From positions 1-64,000 of the forward strand of contig JAJDWB010000008.1 in assembly GCA_022825855.1 (NCBI GenBank): a DNA stretch of 64,000 nucleotides, in the 5' to 3' direction. The DNA is from Dehalococcoidia bacterium (GTDB lineage Bacteria > Chloroflexota > Dehalococcoidia > Bin125). The notes under the pieces are model-generated. The model saw only the letters and a list, made by a program, of their open reading frames with translations, was not told the DNA's origin and ran no database searches. Every line of letters begins with the position of its first letter. Positions within the stretch are counted from its first letter, which is position 1. A program made the position numbers and the translations under genes. This document shows, in pieces, positions 42,151 through 50,874 of this stretch.

Positions 42151-43314
42151 ATGTCTGCACGCGGTCCCACCACGTTCAATCCGCTGGCCGCCGCCGGGAC
42201 CGCGCTCGACACGCCGCTCGCCCGCATCCTCGCCGAGCGCATCCAGGTCGAAGGACCGATGACGTTCCGCGACTGGATGGACGCCTGCCTCTATCACCCG
42301 GAGCACGGCTACTACCGCAGCGGCCGGCCGACCGTGGGACGAGACGGCGACTTTCTGACCAGCCCGGAGGTCCATCCGCTCTTCGGCGCCGCCGTCGGAC
42401 ACGTCGCGGCGTCGCTCTGGCGGTCGCTGGGGCGACCCAACCGCTTCCGCATCGCCGAAGTGGGGCCCGGCAGCGGCGCACTGGCCGAGTCGATCCTGCG
42501 TCACGTCAGCGCGGACGAACCAGAGCTGGCCGAGGTCATCGGCTACACCCTGGTCGAGCCCGACCAGCGGGCGGCCGAGTCGCCACAGCAGCGGCTGGCC
42601 TCGTTTCGCGGTGTCAAGACATCGTCGGATCTCTCCCGCCTGCAAGCGGAACATCAGCTCGTGGTCGCCAATGAGTTGCTCGACGCCATACCCGTCCATC
42701 TGCTGTGCTTCGGCAACGGTCGCTGGCGGGAGCGTTATGTCAACCAAACCCCGGAGCGAGGATTCCACTTCATCTCCGGGGAGCCAAGCAGCGAGCGACT
42801 GCTCGCCCCGCTGCGCGAGGTCACGCCGGCGGAGGGCCAGCTCGTCGAAGTCGCGCCGCAGCGCGGCGAGATCGTCTCCTCGCTGCGTGGGGCCCTGGCC
42901 GAACGCGGCCTCTTGCTGCTGTTCGATTACGGCTACACGCGCGACCGGCTCTACGCGCCCTGGCGGCGCGACGGCACACTGATGACCTTCCGCCGCCATG
43001 TCCCCGGCGACGACCCCCTGGCGCATCCCGGCGAGCAGGACATCACCGCCCACATCGACATCGACCAGGTGCACGATGCAGCCCGAACGGCCGGACTCTA
43101 CGCACTGCCGGTGTTGAATCAATCGGAGTGGCTGCACCGCCTGGGCGCGGCCGTGCTGCCGGCGGTCGCCGAGGCGCAGTCCGACACGTCCGCCTACCTG
43201 GCCGCGCGGCGCGCCGCCGAGACGCTTACCGATCCGGCCGGACTGGGCCGCGTCGCCGTGATCGGTCTCAGCCGCGGCGAGCTGCCGCCGCTGCCGGGCT
43301 GGGAGACGGCATGA
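42151..43314 (+). CDS. MidA/NDUFAF7-like SAM-dependent methyltransferase
   Basis: A 387-residue member of the DUF185/MidA family, whose mitochondrial homologue methylates an arginine of complex I. The N-terminus has MTFRDWMDACLYHPEHGYYR and DGDFLTSPEVHPLFGAAVGH. The SAM-binding loop is IAEVGPGSGALAESILRHV, and the acidic residue ending strand two is in YTLVEPDQRA. VVANELLDAIPVHLL and LLLFDYGYTRDRLY are strongly conserved. It overlaps the peroxiredoxin start (ATGA), so the two are coupled. A leaderless start with a TATACT box is likely. Confidence 0.92.
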   Translation: MSARGPTTFNPLAAAGTALDTPLARILAERIQVEGPMTFRDWMDACLYHPEHGYYRSGRPTVGRDGDFLTSPEVHPLFGAAVGHVAASLWRSLGRPNRFRIAEVGPGSGALAESILRHVSADEPELAEVIGYTLVEPDQRAAESPQQRLASFRGVKTSSDLSRLQAEHQLVVANELLDAIPVHLLCFGNGRWRERYVNQTPERGFHFISGEPSSERLLAPLREVTPAEGQLVEVAPQRGEIVSSLRGALAERGLLLLFDYGYTRDRLYAPWRRDGTLMTFRRHVPGDDPLAHPGEQDITAHIDIDQVHDAARTAGLYALPVLNQSEWLHRLGAAVLPAVAEAQSDTSAYLAARRAAETLTDPAGLGRVAVIGLSRGELPPLPGWETA

Positions 43315-43742
43315 TCGAACCCGGCGTCCAGCTCCCCGACACCCGGCTCAACCTGCGGACGTTCCTGTCCGACGGACCCCTGCTCGTGCTCTTCTACACC
43401 GAGGCGCAGACGCCGCTCTGCACGCAGCAACTCTGCGCCTTCCGCGACGACGAAGAGATGATCCTCGAACTCAACGCCTCGGTCGTCGCCGTCTCCAGCG
43501 ATCCGCCCGAGGTCCTGGAGGAGTTCAAAGCCAAACACCGCCTGCCGTTCCCGTTGCTCTCCGATCCCGAGCTTGAGGCGGCCGGGGCGTTCGGCGTCGA
43601 CGACCGGGAGACCAAACGCTCGCGCCGCGCCGCCTTCGTCGCCGATGCGCAGGGCGTGGTCACGCTGGCGATTCCCTTCTACCAACCGAACAACCTCGAC
43701 GACTATCAACGCATCTTCGAGGCGCTGGGACTGGACATCTAG
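43311..43742 (+). CDS. AhpC/TSA-type peroxiredoxin-like protein
   Basis: A 143-residue thioredoxin-fold protein. It opens with IEPGVQLPDTRLNLRTFLSDGPLLVLFYTEAQTPLCTQQLCAFRDD, where the first cysteine is at the peroxidatic position and the second, five residues later, suggests BCP/PrxQ-type chemistry. VVAVSSDPPEVLEEFKAKHRLPFPLLSDPE is the next conserved block. The arginine expected later appears in KRSRRAAFVADAQG. It is coupled by overlap both upstream (MidA) and downstream (M20 peptidase, TAGTG), making a three-gene unit. It probably reduces peroxides. Confidence 0.85.
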   Translation: MIEPGVQLPDTRLNLRTFLSDGPLLVLFYTEAQTPLCTQQLCAFRDDEEMILELNASVVAVSSDPPEVLEEFKAKHRLPFPLLSDPELEAAGAFGVDDRETKRSRRAAFVADAQGVVTLAIPFYQPNNLDDYQRIFEALGLDI

Positions 43743-44917
43743 TGTTCGCCGCCTTCGACGAGCATGCCGGAGCCATCCTCGACGAGCAGATCGCGATCTG
43801 CGAAATCCCCGCGCCGACGCATCAGGAACAGGCGCGCGCGGATTATGTCCACCGCCAACTGGCGGCGCTCGGGCTCCAGGTCCAACGGGACGAAGTCGGC
43901 AACGTCATCGCCCGGCATCCCGATCCGTCGCCCAATCCGATCGTGCTCAGCGCGCACCTCGACACGGTCTTCGGACCCGACCAGCCGGTCGGCGTGGCCC
44001 GTCCCGGACAGCCGAATCCCTACCGATCCGGCGAGATCGTTCCCGAGCGCGAGTACCACGCGCCGGGCATCTCCGACGCCGCCGCCGGGCTCGCCGCGAT
44101 GCTGGCCGTGGCGCGCGTACTCAGCGCCAGCGACGCGCAGAGTCACATGCTCTACCTGGCCACGGTGGGCGAAGAAGGGCGCGGCGATCTACGCGGGGCG
44201 CGACAGTTCTGCAATGCGCCGCTGGGACGATCCGCGCGCGCCTTCATCACCATCGACCACTCCGACCCTGCCGCGATCGTCCACAGCGGGATCGGCTCGC
44301 GCCGCTACAACGTCCGCTACCGCAGCAGCGGCGGGCATAGCTGGGCCCACTTCGGGCGCTACAACCCCGCCTTCGCCCTGGCCGCGGCATCCGACCGCCT
44401 GGCCGACATCCGCGTGCCTCGCAGTCCGCGCACGACCTACAACATCGGTGTCGTCCAGGGCGGCGAGACGGTCAACGCGATTCCCGAGCTGGCCCAGATG
44501 GACATCGATCTGCGCAGCGAATCCCCGGCCGAACTCGATCGCCTGGACGCCGACGTGCAGGAGATCATCCAACGCGGGCACGAGAAGGAGCTGCGCCGCC
44601 GCGGCGCGGGCGCGCTCGACCCGGTTGTGACTCAAATCGGCGATCGACCGGCCGGCACGACGCCGACCGACTCCGCACTGGTCCTGGCCGCCTGCGCCGC
44701 GGTCGAGGCTGAGGACCTGCGGCCCCGACTGATCGCCGCATCGACCGACGCCAACGCCGCGATCGCGGCCGGCATCCCCGCGATCGCCATGTGCTGGGGC
44801 GGCCGCTCCGACAACCAGCACAGCGTCCGCGAGTGGTTCGACCCCACCGATCGCAGCCGCTCGCTGCGCGTCATTGCCAGAACCCTGCTCGACCTCGCCG
44901 AGTCGGCGGCTGGATAG
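43742..44917 (+). CDS. M20-family metallopeptidase
   Basis: A 391-residue zinc-dependent exopeptidase or amidohydrolase. Metal site motifs are VLSAHLDTVF, HAPGISDAAAGLAAMLAVAR and TVGEEGRGDLRGARQF (the general base glutamate pair). The lid domain follows with YRSSGGHSWAHFGRYNPAFALA, and ASTDANAAIAAGIPAIAMCWGG completes the site. The start is GTG 43742, overlapping the peroxiredoxin stop. Its own TAG stop forms part of the -10-like TAGACT of the SufU gene. The substrate (peptide or acyl amino acid) is unknown. Confidence 0.9.
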   Translation: MFAAFDEHAGAILDEQIAICEIPAPTHQEQARADYVHRQLAALGLQVQRDEVGNVIARHPDPSPNPIVLSAHLDTVFGPDQPVGVARPGQPNPYRSGEIVPEREYHAPGISDAAAGLAAMLAVARVLSASDAQSHMLYLATVGEEGRGDLRGARQFCNAPLGRSARAFITIDHSDPAAIVHSGIGSRRYNVRYRSSGGHSWAHFGRYNPAFALAAASDRLADIRVPRSPRTTYNIGVVQGGETVNAIPELAQMDIDLRSESPAELDRLDADVQEIIQRGHEKELRRRGAGALDPVVTQIGDRPAGTTPTDSALVLAACAAVEAEDLRPRLIAASTDANAAIAAGIPAIAMCWGGRSDNQHSVREWFDPTDRSRSLRVIARTLLDLAESAAG

Positions 44918-44920
44918 ACT
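44915..44920 (+). promoter_or_regulatory. Leaderless-type -10 box TAGACT overlapping a stop codon
   Basis: TAGACT contains the TAG stop of the M20 peptidase (44915-44917) and ends six bases before ATG 44927. Confidence 0.55.
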
Positions 44921-44926
44921 GGACCC

Positions 44927-45331
44927 ATGCCCGACGAAGACCTGCGCGCCTACAGCGAGATCGTGATCGACCACTTCCGGCATCCCAGAAACGCCGGGGT
45001 GCTGGTCGACGCCAACGCCGTCGGCGAGGACCGCAACCCCGTCTGCGGCGATCACATGAGACTGATGCTGCGGATCGACGGCGGCGCGATCGCCGAGGCG
45101 CGCTTCCAGACCCGAGGCTGCCCCGCCGCAATCGCGACCAGCAGCATGGCGACGGTCGTGCTCACGGGCATGACCATCGATGACGCGGCTCAGCTCAAGC
45201 GGCAAGATTTCGTCGACGCCGTCGGCGGCCTGCCCAAAGCCAAGATCCACTGTTCGGTGCTGGCCGCCGCCGCCTTGAAGAAGGCGCTCGCCCACTACCG
45301 AGCCCAGACTCCGGCCAGCCAGTCCGCGTGA
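44927..45331 (+). CDS. sufU: SufU/IscU-like iron-sulfur scaffold protein
   Basis: A 134-residue NifU-N-type scaffold on which Fe-S clusters are built or sulfur is transferred. The three conserved cysteines are in NPVCGDHMRL, RGCPAAIATSSM and AKIHCSVLA, and the opening YSEIVIDHFRHPRNAGVL is typical. The aspartate after the first cysteine (CGD) is present. No cysteine desulfurase is adjacent. It overlaps the next gene by four bases (GTGA), coupling it to a flavoprotein fragment and then to mocA, which suggests a unit connected with molybdo-flavo-iron-sulfur enzymes. Confidence 0.9.
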   Translation: MPDEDLRAYSEIVIDHFRHPRNAGVLVDANAVGEDRNPVCGDHMRLMLRIDGGAIAEARFQTRGCPAAIATSSMATVVLTGMTIDDAAQLKRQDFVDAVGGLPKAKIHCSVLAAAALKKALAHYRAQTPASQSA

Positions 45332-45978
45332 ACGAGCAGCGCATTCCGCTCAATCGATCCGTGCTCGACCTGCAGAGCCAGGGCGACAACGCGATCAACG
45401 ACTGGTTTGCCTTCGGCGACTCGGTCTCGACGATCCGCATCTGCCTGGAAGATCCGCAGCACCACGCGCTGGCGGCCGCATTGATCGTGCTCGACGCGCA
45501 ACTCAAGCTCGCCGACGGCGACACGGCGCATCTCGACGCCCGCCTGCTGCACGAGGGCGGCGTCGATATCGACGGCCGCGAGGGCGCGGCGAGCGCCGAA
45601 GAGCTGCGCATTCCCCGCCTGCCGCGCGGTGCCCAGACCGCGTCGGCCGTCGCGCGGGCCGACGCCAGCGTCAGCGCCTCGGCCCGGCTCTCGCTCAACG
45701 GCGACGCCGCCGTCATGCTCGTCGGCGTCGCGCCCCATCCGATCCGCGCGCGCCAGATCGAGTCGGTCGTGCGCGGACGCCAGCTCAACGACCGGATCAT
45801 CGATCTCGCCGCGCAGACCGCGCGCAGCGAGGCGCAACCCTACGGCGTCGGCGACCTGACCGACGCCGTCGCCGTCGACCACGTGGAAGACGCCGTGCGC
45901 CGCCTCTTCCGACGGTTGCGCGACCGGTTTGACGAGGCAGAACCTTATGATCGCCGCCATCCTCCTCGCCGCCGGTGA
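45328..45978 (+). CDS. CO-dehydrogenase-flavoprotein-like protein lacking the FAD-binding half
   Basis: A 216-residue protein resembling the second half of the medium (FAD) subunit of xanthine/CO dehydrogenases. The stretch LRIPRLPRGAQTASAVARAD and VGVAPHPIRARQIESVVRGRQLND followed by IIDLAAQTARSEAQPYGVGDLTDA matches the C-terminal domain (the usual GGVAPTPVRAR segment). The N-terminal part ALIVLDAQLKLADGDTAHLD matches the end of the FAD-binding domain, but the dinucleotide-binding region itself is missing. The start is GTG 45328, overlapping sufU, and the end overlaps mocA by 32 bases. It is probably a degenerate or repurposed subunit. Confidence 0.65.
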   Translation: MNEQRIPLNRSVLDLQSQGDNAINDWFAFGDSVSTIRICLEDPQHHALAAALIVLDAQLKLADGDTAHLDARLLHEGGVDIDGREGAASAEELRIPRLPRGAQTASAVARADASVSASARLSLNGDAAVMLVGVAPHPIRARQIESVVRGRQLNDRIIDLAAQTARSEAQPYGVGDLTDAVAVDHVEDAVRRLFRRLRDRFDEAEPYDRRHPPRRR

Positions 45979-46537
45979 GTCCAGCCGCATGGGCCGGCCC
46001 AAGCAGTTGCTGGACTGGCGCGGTCAAGCGTTGATCGCCGCCCAGGTCGAGGCGCTGCTCGCGGCGCGATGCCGGCCGGTCGTGGTCGTCCTCGGCGCGC
46101 ACGACCGCGAGGTCCGCGCCGCCATTCCGTCGCGGCCCGACGTGCAGATCGCCACCAACCGCAACTGGCGGGAGGGCCGCGCGTCGTCGATCCGAACCGG
46201 AGCCCGGGCGGTGCCTCCGACCATTGACGCCGTGGTCGTCGTCTCGGTCGATCAACCGACCGACGCTGCGGTCATCGAGACACTGGAATCGGCATTCGAT
46301 CGCTCGCCCGATGCGCGGATCGCCGTGCCTCGGCACGACGGGCGCAACGGTCACCCGCCCATCTTTCGCGCCGAGCTGCTGCCCCAACTGCAGAGCGTGA
46401 CGGAGCGACAGGAAGGTCTGCGAGCGCTCCGACGGCGTCACGCCGAGCGCACTATCTTCGTGGAGATGGACAATCCAATCGTGACGCTCAACCTGAACAC
46501 GCCCGACGCCTACCGCCGCGCGCGTGCGCTCCTCTAA
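45947..46537 (+). CDS. mocA: MocA-type molybdenum cofactor cytidylyltransferase
   Basis: A 196-residue nucleotidyltransferase that attaches CMP (or GMP) to molybdopterin. The N-terminal loop is ILLAAGESSRMGRPKQLLDW, followed by VVVVLGAHDREVRAAI and NRNWREGRASSIRTGARAV. VSVDQPTDAAVIE and NGHPPIFRAELLPQL are characteristic. ATG 45947 has a GAGGCAG site about 7 bases upstream. Its position behind the flavoprotein-like fragment indicates molybdenum hydroxylase maturation, although no hydroxylase subunits are found in the window. Confidence 0.88.
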   Translation: MIAAILLAAGESSRMGRPKQLLDWRGQALIAAQVEALLAARCRPVVVVLGAHDREVRAAIPSRPDVQIATNRNWREGRASSIRTGARAVPPTIDAVVVVSVDQPTDAAVIETLESAFDRSPDARIAVPRHDGRNGHPPIFRAELLPQLQSVTERQEGLRALRRRHAERTIFVEMDNPIVTLNLNTPDAYRRARALL

Positions 46538-46621
46538 ACTGCATCAGGTGCAAGAAACCGCGTTCGACCCCCGATACCGCGCATCGGCCCACCCAGGCGC
46601 GGCGGATAGAGTGGATGACTG

Positions 46622-47629
46622 ATGGCCACGCCGCTCAGACAGACGATCAAAGTCGGCAAGTACGTCGTCGGACAGCGCCTCCGAGGAACGGAACGCTACC
46701 CGCTCGTGCTGATGCTCGAGCCGCTGCTGCAATGCAACCTTGAGTGCGCCGGCTGCGGCAAGATTCAACACCCGACCGACATCCTGCGCCGGCGCCTGAC
46801 GCCGCAACAGTGCTGGGACGCGGTCGAGGAGTGCGGCGCGCCGGTCGTCGCCATCGCCGGCGGCGAGCCGCTGATCCACCAGGACATCGTCGAGATCGCC
46901 AACGGCTTCACCGATCGGCAGAAGTTCGTCTACCTCTGCACCAACGCGATCCTGCTCGAACGCAAGCTGCAGGATTTCGAGCCCAATCCCTATCTCACCT
47001 TCTCCGTCCACGTCGACGGCTTTGAGCAGGACCACGACGACTCGGTCTGCCGCGACGGCGTCTGGGATGTGGCGATCCGCGCGATCGAGGCGGCCAAGGC
47101 GCGCGGCTTCCGCGTCACGACCAACAGCACGTTCTTCCTCGGCGCCCAGCCCGACCGGATCCGGATGATGTTCGACAAGCTGATGGAGATCGGCGTCGAC
47201 GGCCTCATGATCTCGCCCGGCTACCCCTACGAGAAGGCGCCCGACCAGGAGCATTTCCTCGCTCGAAACCAAACCAAGGAACTCTTCCGCGACATCCTCA
47301 ACGATCCGCCCAGGCACTGGAAGTTCAACCACTCCGAACTCTTCCTCGACTTCCTCAAGGGCGAGATCGAGTACGACTGCACGCCCTGGGGCAATCCGAC
47401 CTACACGGTCTTCGGCTGGCAGCGGCCCTGCTACCTGATGGACGAGGGCTATGCCGAGAGCTGGCAGGAACTGATCGAGGAAACCGAGTGGGAGAACTAC
47501 GGCGTCGCCTCGGGCAACCCCAAGTGCGTCGACTGCATGGTCCACTCGGGCTACGAGGCGTCAGCCGTGATCGACGCCACGACCAACCTCAAGGCCGGCC
47601 TGCGCAGCTTCGTCGGCTCGATTCGCTAA
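46622..47629 (+). CDS. hpnH: Hopanoid radical SAM enzyme HpnH (adenosylhopane synthase)
   Basis: A 335-residue radical SAM enzyme that adds 5'-deoxyadenosine to diploptene, the first step toward extended hopanoids. The cluster motif is QCNLECAGC (Cys38, Cys42, Cys45), with KIQHPTDILRRRLTPQQCWDAVEECGAPVVAIAGGEPLIH following. SVHVDGFEQDHD and NSTFFLGAQPDRIRMMFDKL are characteristic of HpnH, and the C-terminus has PCYLMDEGY and CVDCMVHSGYEASAV with extra cysteines. It is unlinked to shc by about 24 kb, but hpnG- and hpnA-like genes are 4-5 kb downstream. Confidence 0.95.
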   Translation: MATPLRQTIKVGKYVVGQRLRGTERYPLVLMLEPLLQCNLECAGCGKIQHPTDILRRRLTPQQCWDAVEECGAPVVAIAGGEPLIHQDIVEIANGFTDRQKFVYLCTNAILLERKLQDFEPNPYLTFSVHVDGFEQDHDDSVCRDGVWDVAIRAIEAAKARGFRVTTNSTFFLGAQPDRIRMMFDKLMEIGVDGLMISPGYPYEKAPDQEHFLARNQTKELFRDILNDPPRHWKFNHSELFLDFLKGEIEYDCTPWGNPTYTVFGWQRPCYLMDEGYAESWQELIEETEWENYGVASGNPKCVDCMVHSGYEASAVIDATTNLKAGLRSFVGSIR

Positions 47630-47755
47630 CGACATTCGTCTGATCGGGCCACATCCCCGCCTCGGCAGGGATCGAGCGTCTCCTGCTTCTGCAAGAATTC
47701 CAATCGACCGCAGCCCTGGCCGCAGCGGCGCGTCCGCGTGCAAGGAGATCTCACG

Positions 47756-49168
47756 GTGTCAAGACAAGAACCAGGCCCTGCGCCGACCATGGAGAGCCAA
47801 CCGCCGACCCAGCTCGCCCCGGCGATTCCGTTGGAGGAAGTTGGCCGGATCGCCGAGCGGGTGCAGGAGCTGATCGCCGCCGGCAACGAAGCCGCGGCCT
47901 GGCAACGACTGCGCCAGTTGCATCCCGCCGATGTCGGCCTGATCCTCGCCGGACTGCCGCGTGCCAGCAGCGAAGCGCTGTTGGAGATCATGTCGCCGCA
48001 GACCGTCACCTGGGTGCTCCGTCATATGAATCCCGTCGAGGCCAGCCGACTTGGCGCGCGACTGAGCATTCAGACGCTCTCCTTCGTCCTCGATCAGGTC
48101 AATCCCCGCCACGCCCTCACGGCCCTGCAGAAACTCCCGATTCGCCGGGCGCGGGAAGTGGCCGAACAGTTGGATCAACCGATTGCCGAAAGCGAACTGC
48201 TCAGTCAAGACCCCAACACGGCTGGCTCGCTGATGACCAACCGCTTCGTCGCGGTTGACGCCGACGCCGCCGTCGCCGAGTTGCGGACCGCGCTCGAGGC
48301 GCTGCAAGAGGACCGCAACCGCCTGACCTACCTCTATGTCCGCAACGCCGAGGGCATGCCCGAGGGCCAGATCTCCATGGTCAACTTGGCATTGGCATCC
48401 GCCGACGACGACGCCTCATCGATCGCAACTCCCCTGACCGCGGTCGTATCCGTCGACACCCCGGCCCAGGAGTGCGCCCGGTTGCGCCGCCACTACAACC
48501 TGACCCAGCTACCCGTGATCGAAGGCAATCAGCTGATCGGCGTGATTTTGCCCGACGAACTGCTTGGCGTCACCGTCGAAGAGGACACGCGGCAAATGCT
48601 CCAGGTCGCCAACGTTCCGGGTGAACGAGCCGACGGCCCGATGGCCGCCTCGATTCGCACGCGGCTGCCCTGGCTGACGATCAATCTGGCCACAACCTTC
48701 CTCGCCGCCGCGACCATCTCGCTGTTCGAGTCGACCCTGGCTCAACTGGTCGTGCTGGCGGCGTTTCTGCCGGTCGTCGCCGGACAGGGCGGGATCGGCG
48801 GCACGCAAACGCTCACGCTGATCGTCCGCGCCATCGCCCTGGGCGAACTCGTCGGCGTGCGGGCGAAGCGGCTGCTGGTCCGCGAGGCCATCCTCGGCCT
48901 GCTGCACGGAATCTGGCTCGGTCTGCTGGTCGCCGCCATCGCCGTGATCTGGCAGGACAACCTCGGGCTCGCGCTGGTGCTGGGATTCGCCATGCTCGGC
49001 AACATGGTGATAGCCGGCACGGTCGGCGCGGGCGTGCCATTACTCATGCGACGCGTCGGCATCGATCCCGCCGTGGCCTCGGCCGTCGTCGTCACCACCT
49101 TCACCGACGTGTTCGGCTTCCTGCTCTTCCTCGGCATCGCCCAGGCCGCGATCAGCCTGCTCGTCTGA
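47756..49168 (+). CDS. mgtE: MgtE-type magnesium transporter
   Basis: A 470-residue Mg2+ channel-like transporter. Residues about 20-130 form the superhelical N domain (QLHPADVGLILAGLPRASSE). Residues 140-290 form the CBS pair (LLSQDPNTAGSLMTNRFVAV, VVSVDTPAQECARLRRHYNL, QLPVIEGNQLIGVILPDEL). The membrane domain has five segments starting RLPWLTINLATTFLAAATI and containing the pore region VVAGQGGIGGTQTLTLIVRA and GNMVIAGTVGAGVPLLM. GTG 47756 is chosen for the AAGGAG at 47742-47747. Regulation by Mg2+ binding to the cytosolic part is known for the family; no M-box was recognised. Confidence 0.93.
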   Translation: MSRQEPGPAPTMESQPPTQLAPAIPLEEVGRIAERVQELIAAGNEAAAWQRLRQLHPADVGLILAGLPRASSEALLEIMSPQTVTWVLRHMNPVEASRLGARLSIQTLSFVLDQVNPRHALTALQKLPIRRAREVAEQLDQPIAESELLSQDPNTAGSLMTNRFVAVDADAAVAELRTALEALQEDRNRLTYLYVRNAEGMPEGQISMVNLALASADDDASSIATPLTAVVSVDTPAQECARLRRHYNLTQLPVIEGNQLIGVILPDELLGVTVEEDTRQMLQVANVPGERADGPMAASIRTRLPWLTINLATTFLAAATISLFESTLAQLVVLAAFLPVVAGQGGIGGTQTLTLIVRAIALGELVGVRAKRLLVREAILGLLHGIWLGLLVAAIAVIWQDNLGLALVLGFAMLGNMVIAGTVGAGVPLLMRRVGIDPAVASAVVVTTFTDVFGFLLFLGIAQAAISLLV

Positions 49169-49183
49169 CCACTCGCGCGATAC

Positions 49184-49948
49184 CTAGACCAGCCGGAAGC
49201 GCACGCCGCCCAGCATCACCGTCGACTCGTCCTCGGACACGTCCAGATCGTGGTGCCGCGCCGTCGTGACCACATGCCCGCGATCGACCGTCGCCACATC
49301 CAGCCCGCCCAGGCCGTCGCCGCGGCCGTCTGCGGCCTCGACGAAGCGCAACTCGGCGTCGTCCAGGGCAATCGTCGGGTGACCGTCGGCGTCCGATCCG
49401 CAGGGAATCTCCAGTACCTCCGACCAGCGGGCCGCCATGCCCGGCGGGTCGCCGCTCTGCAGCTCGGCCGCCGCCATCTTCGTGATCACGTGCTCTCTCC
49501 GCGCCGGTACCCAGTGGTCGCCGGCCGGATTCCAGGGACCGCCCGGCTGCTCGCCGGTGTTCCAGCGCAGCTCGGCGATCGCTCCGGGCACGTCCTTGGG
49601 ATGGAGTTGGATACCGTCGGTCTGGTCGTTGCCGGCGTCGATGATCGAGCGAATGCCCAGTTCCGAGACCCGGGCGCGCCGGGCGGCCATGTCGTCGCAC
49701 TGCATGATCACCATGTAGCCGCCGTCGCCGCCTCGGCGGCGCAGATAGCGCCCGCCGGCCGTGCCGGGAGTGATCGGCGAGACGACTTCGATGAAGGAGT
49801 CCCCGATTGGCATGAGGAAGTTGTGCAGCCCGAATCGGCCCACGCCGGGATCTCGGTGACAGACTTCCAGCCCGAAAACGCCGCGCAGGTGCGACTCGAT
49901 CATGTCCAGATCTTCAGCCACCAGGCAGATCTGCCGCATTCTCAGCAT
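49184..49948 (-). CDS. VOC-superfamily (glyoxalase/dioxygenase-like) protein
   Basis: A 254-residue protein with two vicinal-oxygen-chelate half-domains. The first is MRQICLVAEDLDMIESHLRGVFGLEVCHRD to GYMVIMQCDD. The second begins ITKMAAAELQSGDPPGMAAR and runs to HPTIALDDAELRFVEA. The length and FIEVVSPITPGTAGGRYL segment match glyoxalase-like domain proteins of unknown substrate. ATG 49948 is preceded by GAGAGG; an in-frame ATG nine bases later is also possible. It is on the same strand as, and downstream of, a crotonase gene (46 bases apart), possibly an operon. Confidence 0.78.
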   Translation of the reverse strand: MLRMRQICLVAEDLDMIESHLRGVFGLEVCHRDPGVGRFGLHNFLMPIGDSFIEVVSPITPGTAGGRYLRRRGGDGGYMVIMQCDDMAARRARVSELGIRSIIDAGNDQTDGIQLHPKDVPGAIAELRWNTGEQPGGPWNPAGDHWVPARREHVITKMAAAELQSGDPPGMAARWSEVLEIPCGSDADGHPTIALDDAELRFVEAADGRGDGLGGLDVATVDRGHVVTTARHHDLDVSEDESTVMLGGVRFRLV

Positions 49949-49994
49949 GGCGCACCTCTCAACCCACCTGTTGGACCGCCCTCGGCCCGTTGAC

Positions 49995-50780
49995 TCACCT
50001 GCCTGTGAACACCGGACGCCGCTTCTCGACGAACGCCCGGCGTGCTTCGATCGAATCCTCGCTCTCGCCCACGCGGCGCATTCGATCCGCCTCGCGCCGG
50101 ACGGCCTCCGACAGCGGAATCGTGAACGCGTCGTTGAGGTTGTTCTTGATCTCCGCGATCGCGCCGGGATGCGAGTCCCGCAACTGCGCGGCGACCTGCA
50201 AGACATTGGGCATCAGCTCCTCGGGGTCGAACGAGCCGTTGGCGAGTCCGAGCGACATCGCCTCCTCCGCGTTGACGCGGTCGGGCAGCAGGTACATCTC
50301 CCGCGCCTTGCCCATGCCCACCAGCCGCGGCAGCAGCCAGGTGCCGCCGAAGTCGCCCGAGAAGCCCACCTTGAGGAACGCCGTGTAGAGGTACGCCGTC
50401 GTCGACATGTAGCGCAGGTCGCAGGCCAGCGTGATCGAACAGCCGGCCCCGGCCGCGCCGCCGTTGATCGCGGCGATCGTCGGCTTCGGCATCTGGTGCA
50501 GCAGGATCGACGTGCGCTCCTGGTTGGTCAGCGAATAGATACTCTGCTCGAGGTTGCGGATATCGCCGCGTCCGGTGTCTTTGAGGTCCCCGCCGGCGCA
50601 GAACAAGCGCCCCGCGCCGGTCAGGATTACAACGCGCACGTCGTTGTCCGCCGCCGCCTGCTCGCAGGCCAGCGGTAGCTCGTTCAGCATCGTGCCGTTC
50701 AGCGCATTCAGCGACTCAGGCCGGTTCAGCGTGATCGTGCAGATCCCGTCCTCAACGTCATAGAGCAGGGTTTCGTACAT
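49995..50780 (-). CDS. Enoyl-CoA hydratase/isomerase (crotonase) family protein
   Basis: A 261-residue crotonase-fold protein. Markers are CTITLNRPESLNALNGTML, VVILTGAGRLFCAGGDLKD, the oxyanion segment INGGAAGAGCSITLACDLRY and VGFSGDFGGTWLLPRLVG. As in the crotonase at 1624, the classical hydratase glutamates are not evident, and the sequence is closer to PaaG-type isomerases by eye. The C-terminal RRAFVEKRRPVFTGR is the usual ending. ATG 50780 is used; the codon before it is TTG. It is followed by the VOC gene on the same strand. Confidence 0.85.
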   Translation of the reverse strand: MYETLLYDVEDGICTITLNRPESLNALNGTMLNELPLACEQAAADNDVRVVILTGAGRLFCAGGDLKDTGRGDIRNLEQSIYSLTNQERTSILLHQMPKPTIAAINGGAAGAGCSITLACDLRYMSTTAYLYTAFLKVGFSGDFGGTWLLPRLVGMGKAREMYLLPDRVNAEEAMSLGLANGSFDPEELMPNVLQVAAQLRDSHPGAIAEIKNNLNDAFTIPLSEAVRREADRMRRVGESEDSIEARRAFVEKRRPVFTGR

Positions 50781-50861
50781 CAAGCGTTCCTTCAGCTCGG
50801 TTCGGTCGGTTCGATTGGGCTCAGTCTACCCGCCGCGTGCCGCCGTGCCGCGGCGCTGGCG

Positions 50862-50867
50862 TAGACT
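50862..50867 (+). promoter_or_regulatory. Near-leaderless -10 box TAGACT
   Basis: TAGACT ends seven bases before ATG 50875, the start of the hpnG-like/hpnA operon. The bases between read gacgagg, which cannot be distinguished from a very short ribosome site. Confidence 0.45.
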
Positions 50868-50874
50868 GACGAGG

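Noticed and set aside
47630-47755. Possible Mg2+ riboswitch (M-box) before mgtE
   Set aside because: No recognisable conserved core; only an ordinary ribosome site before the GTG start.
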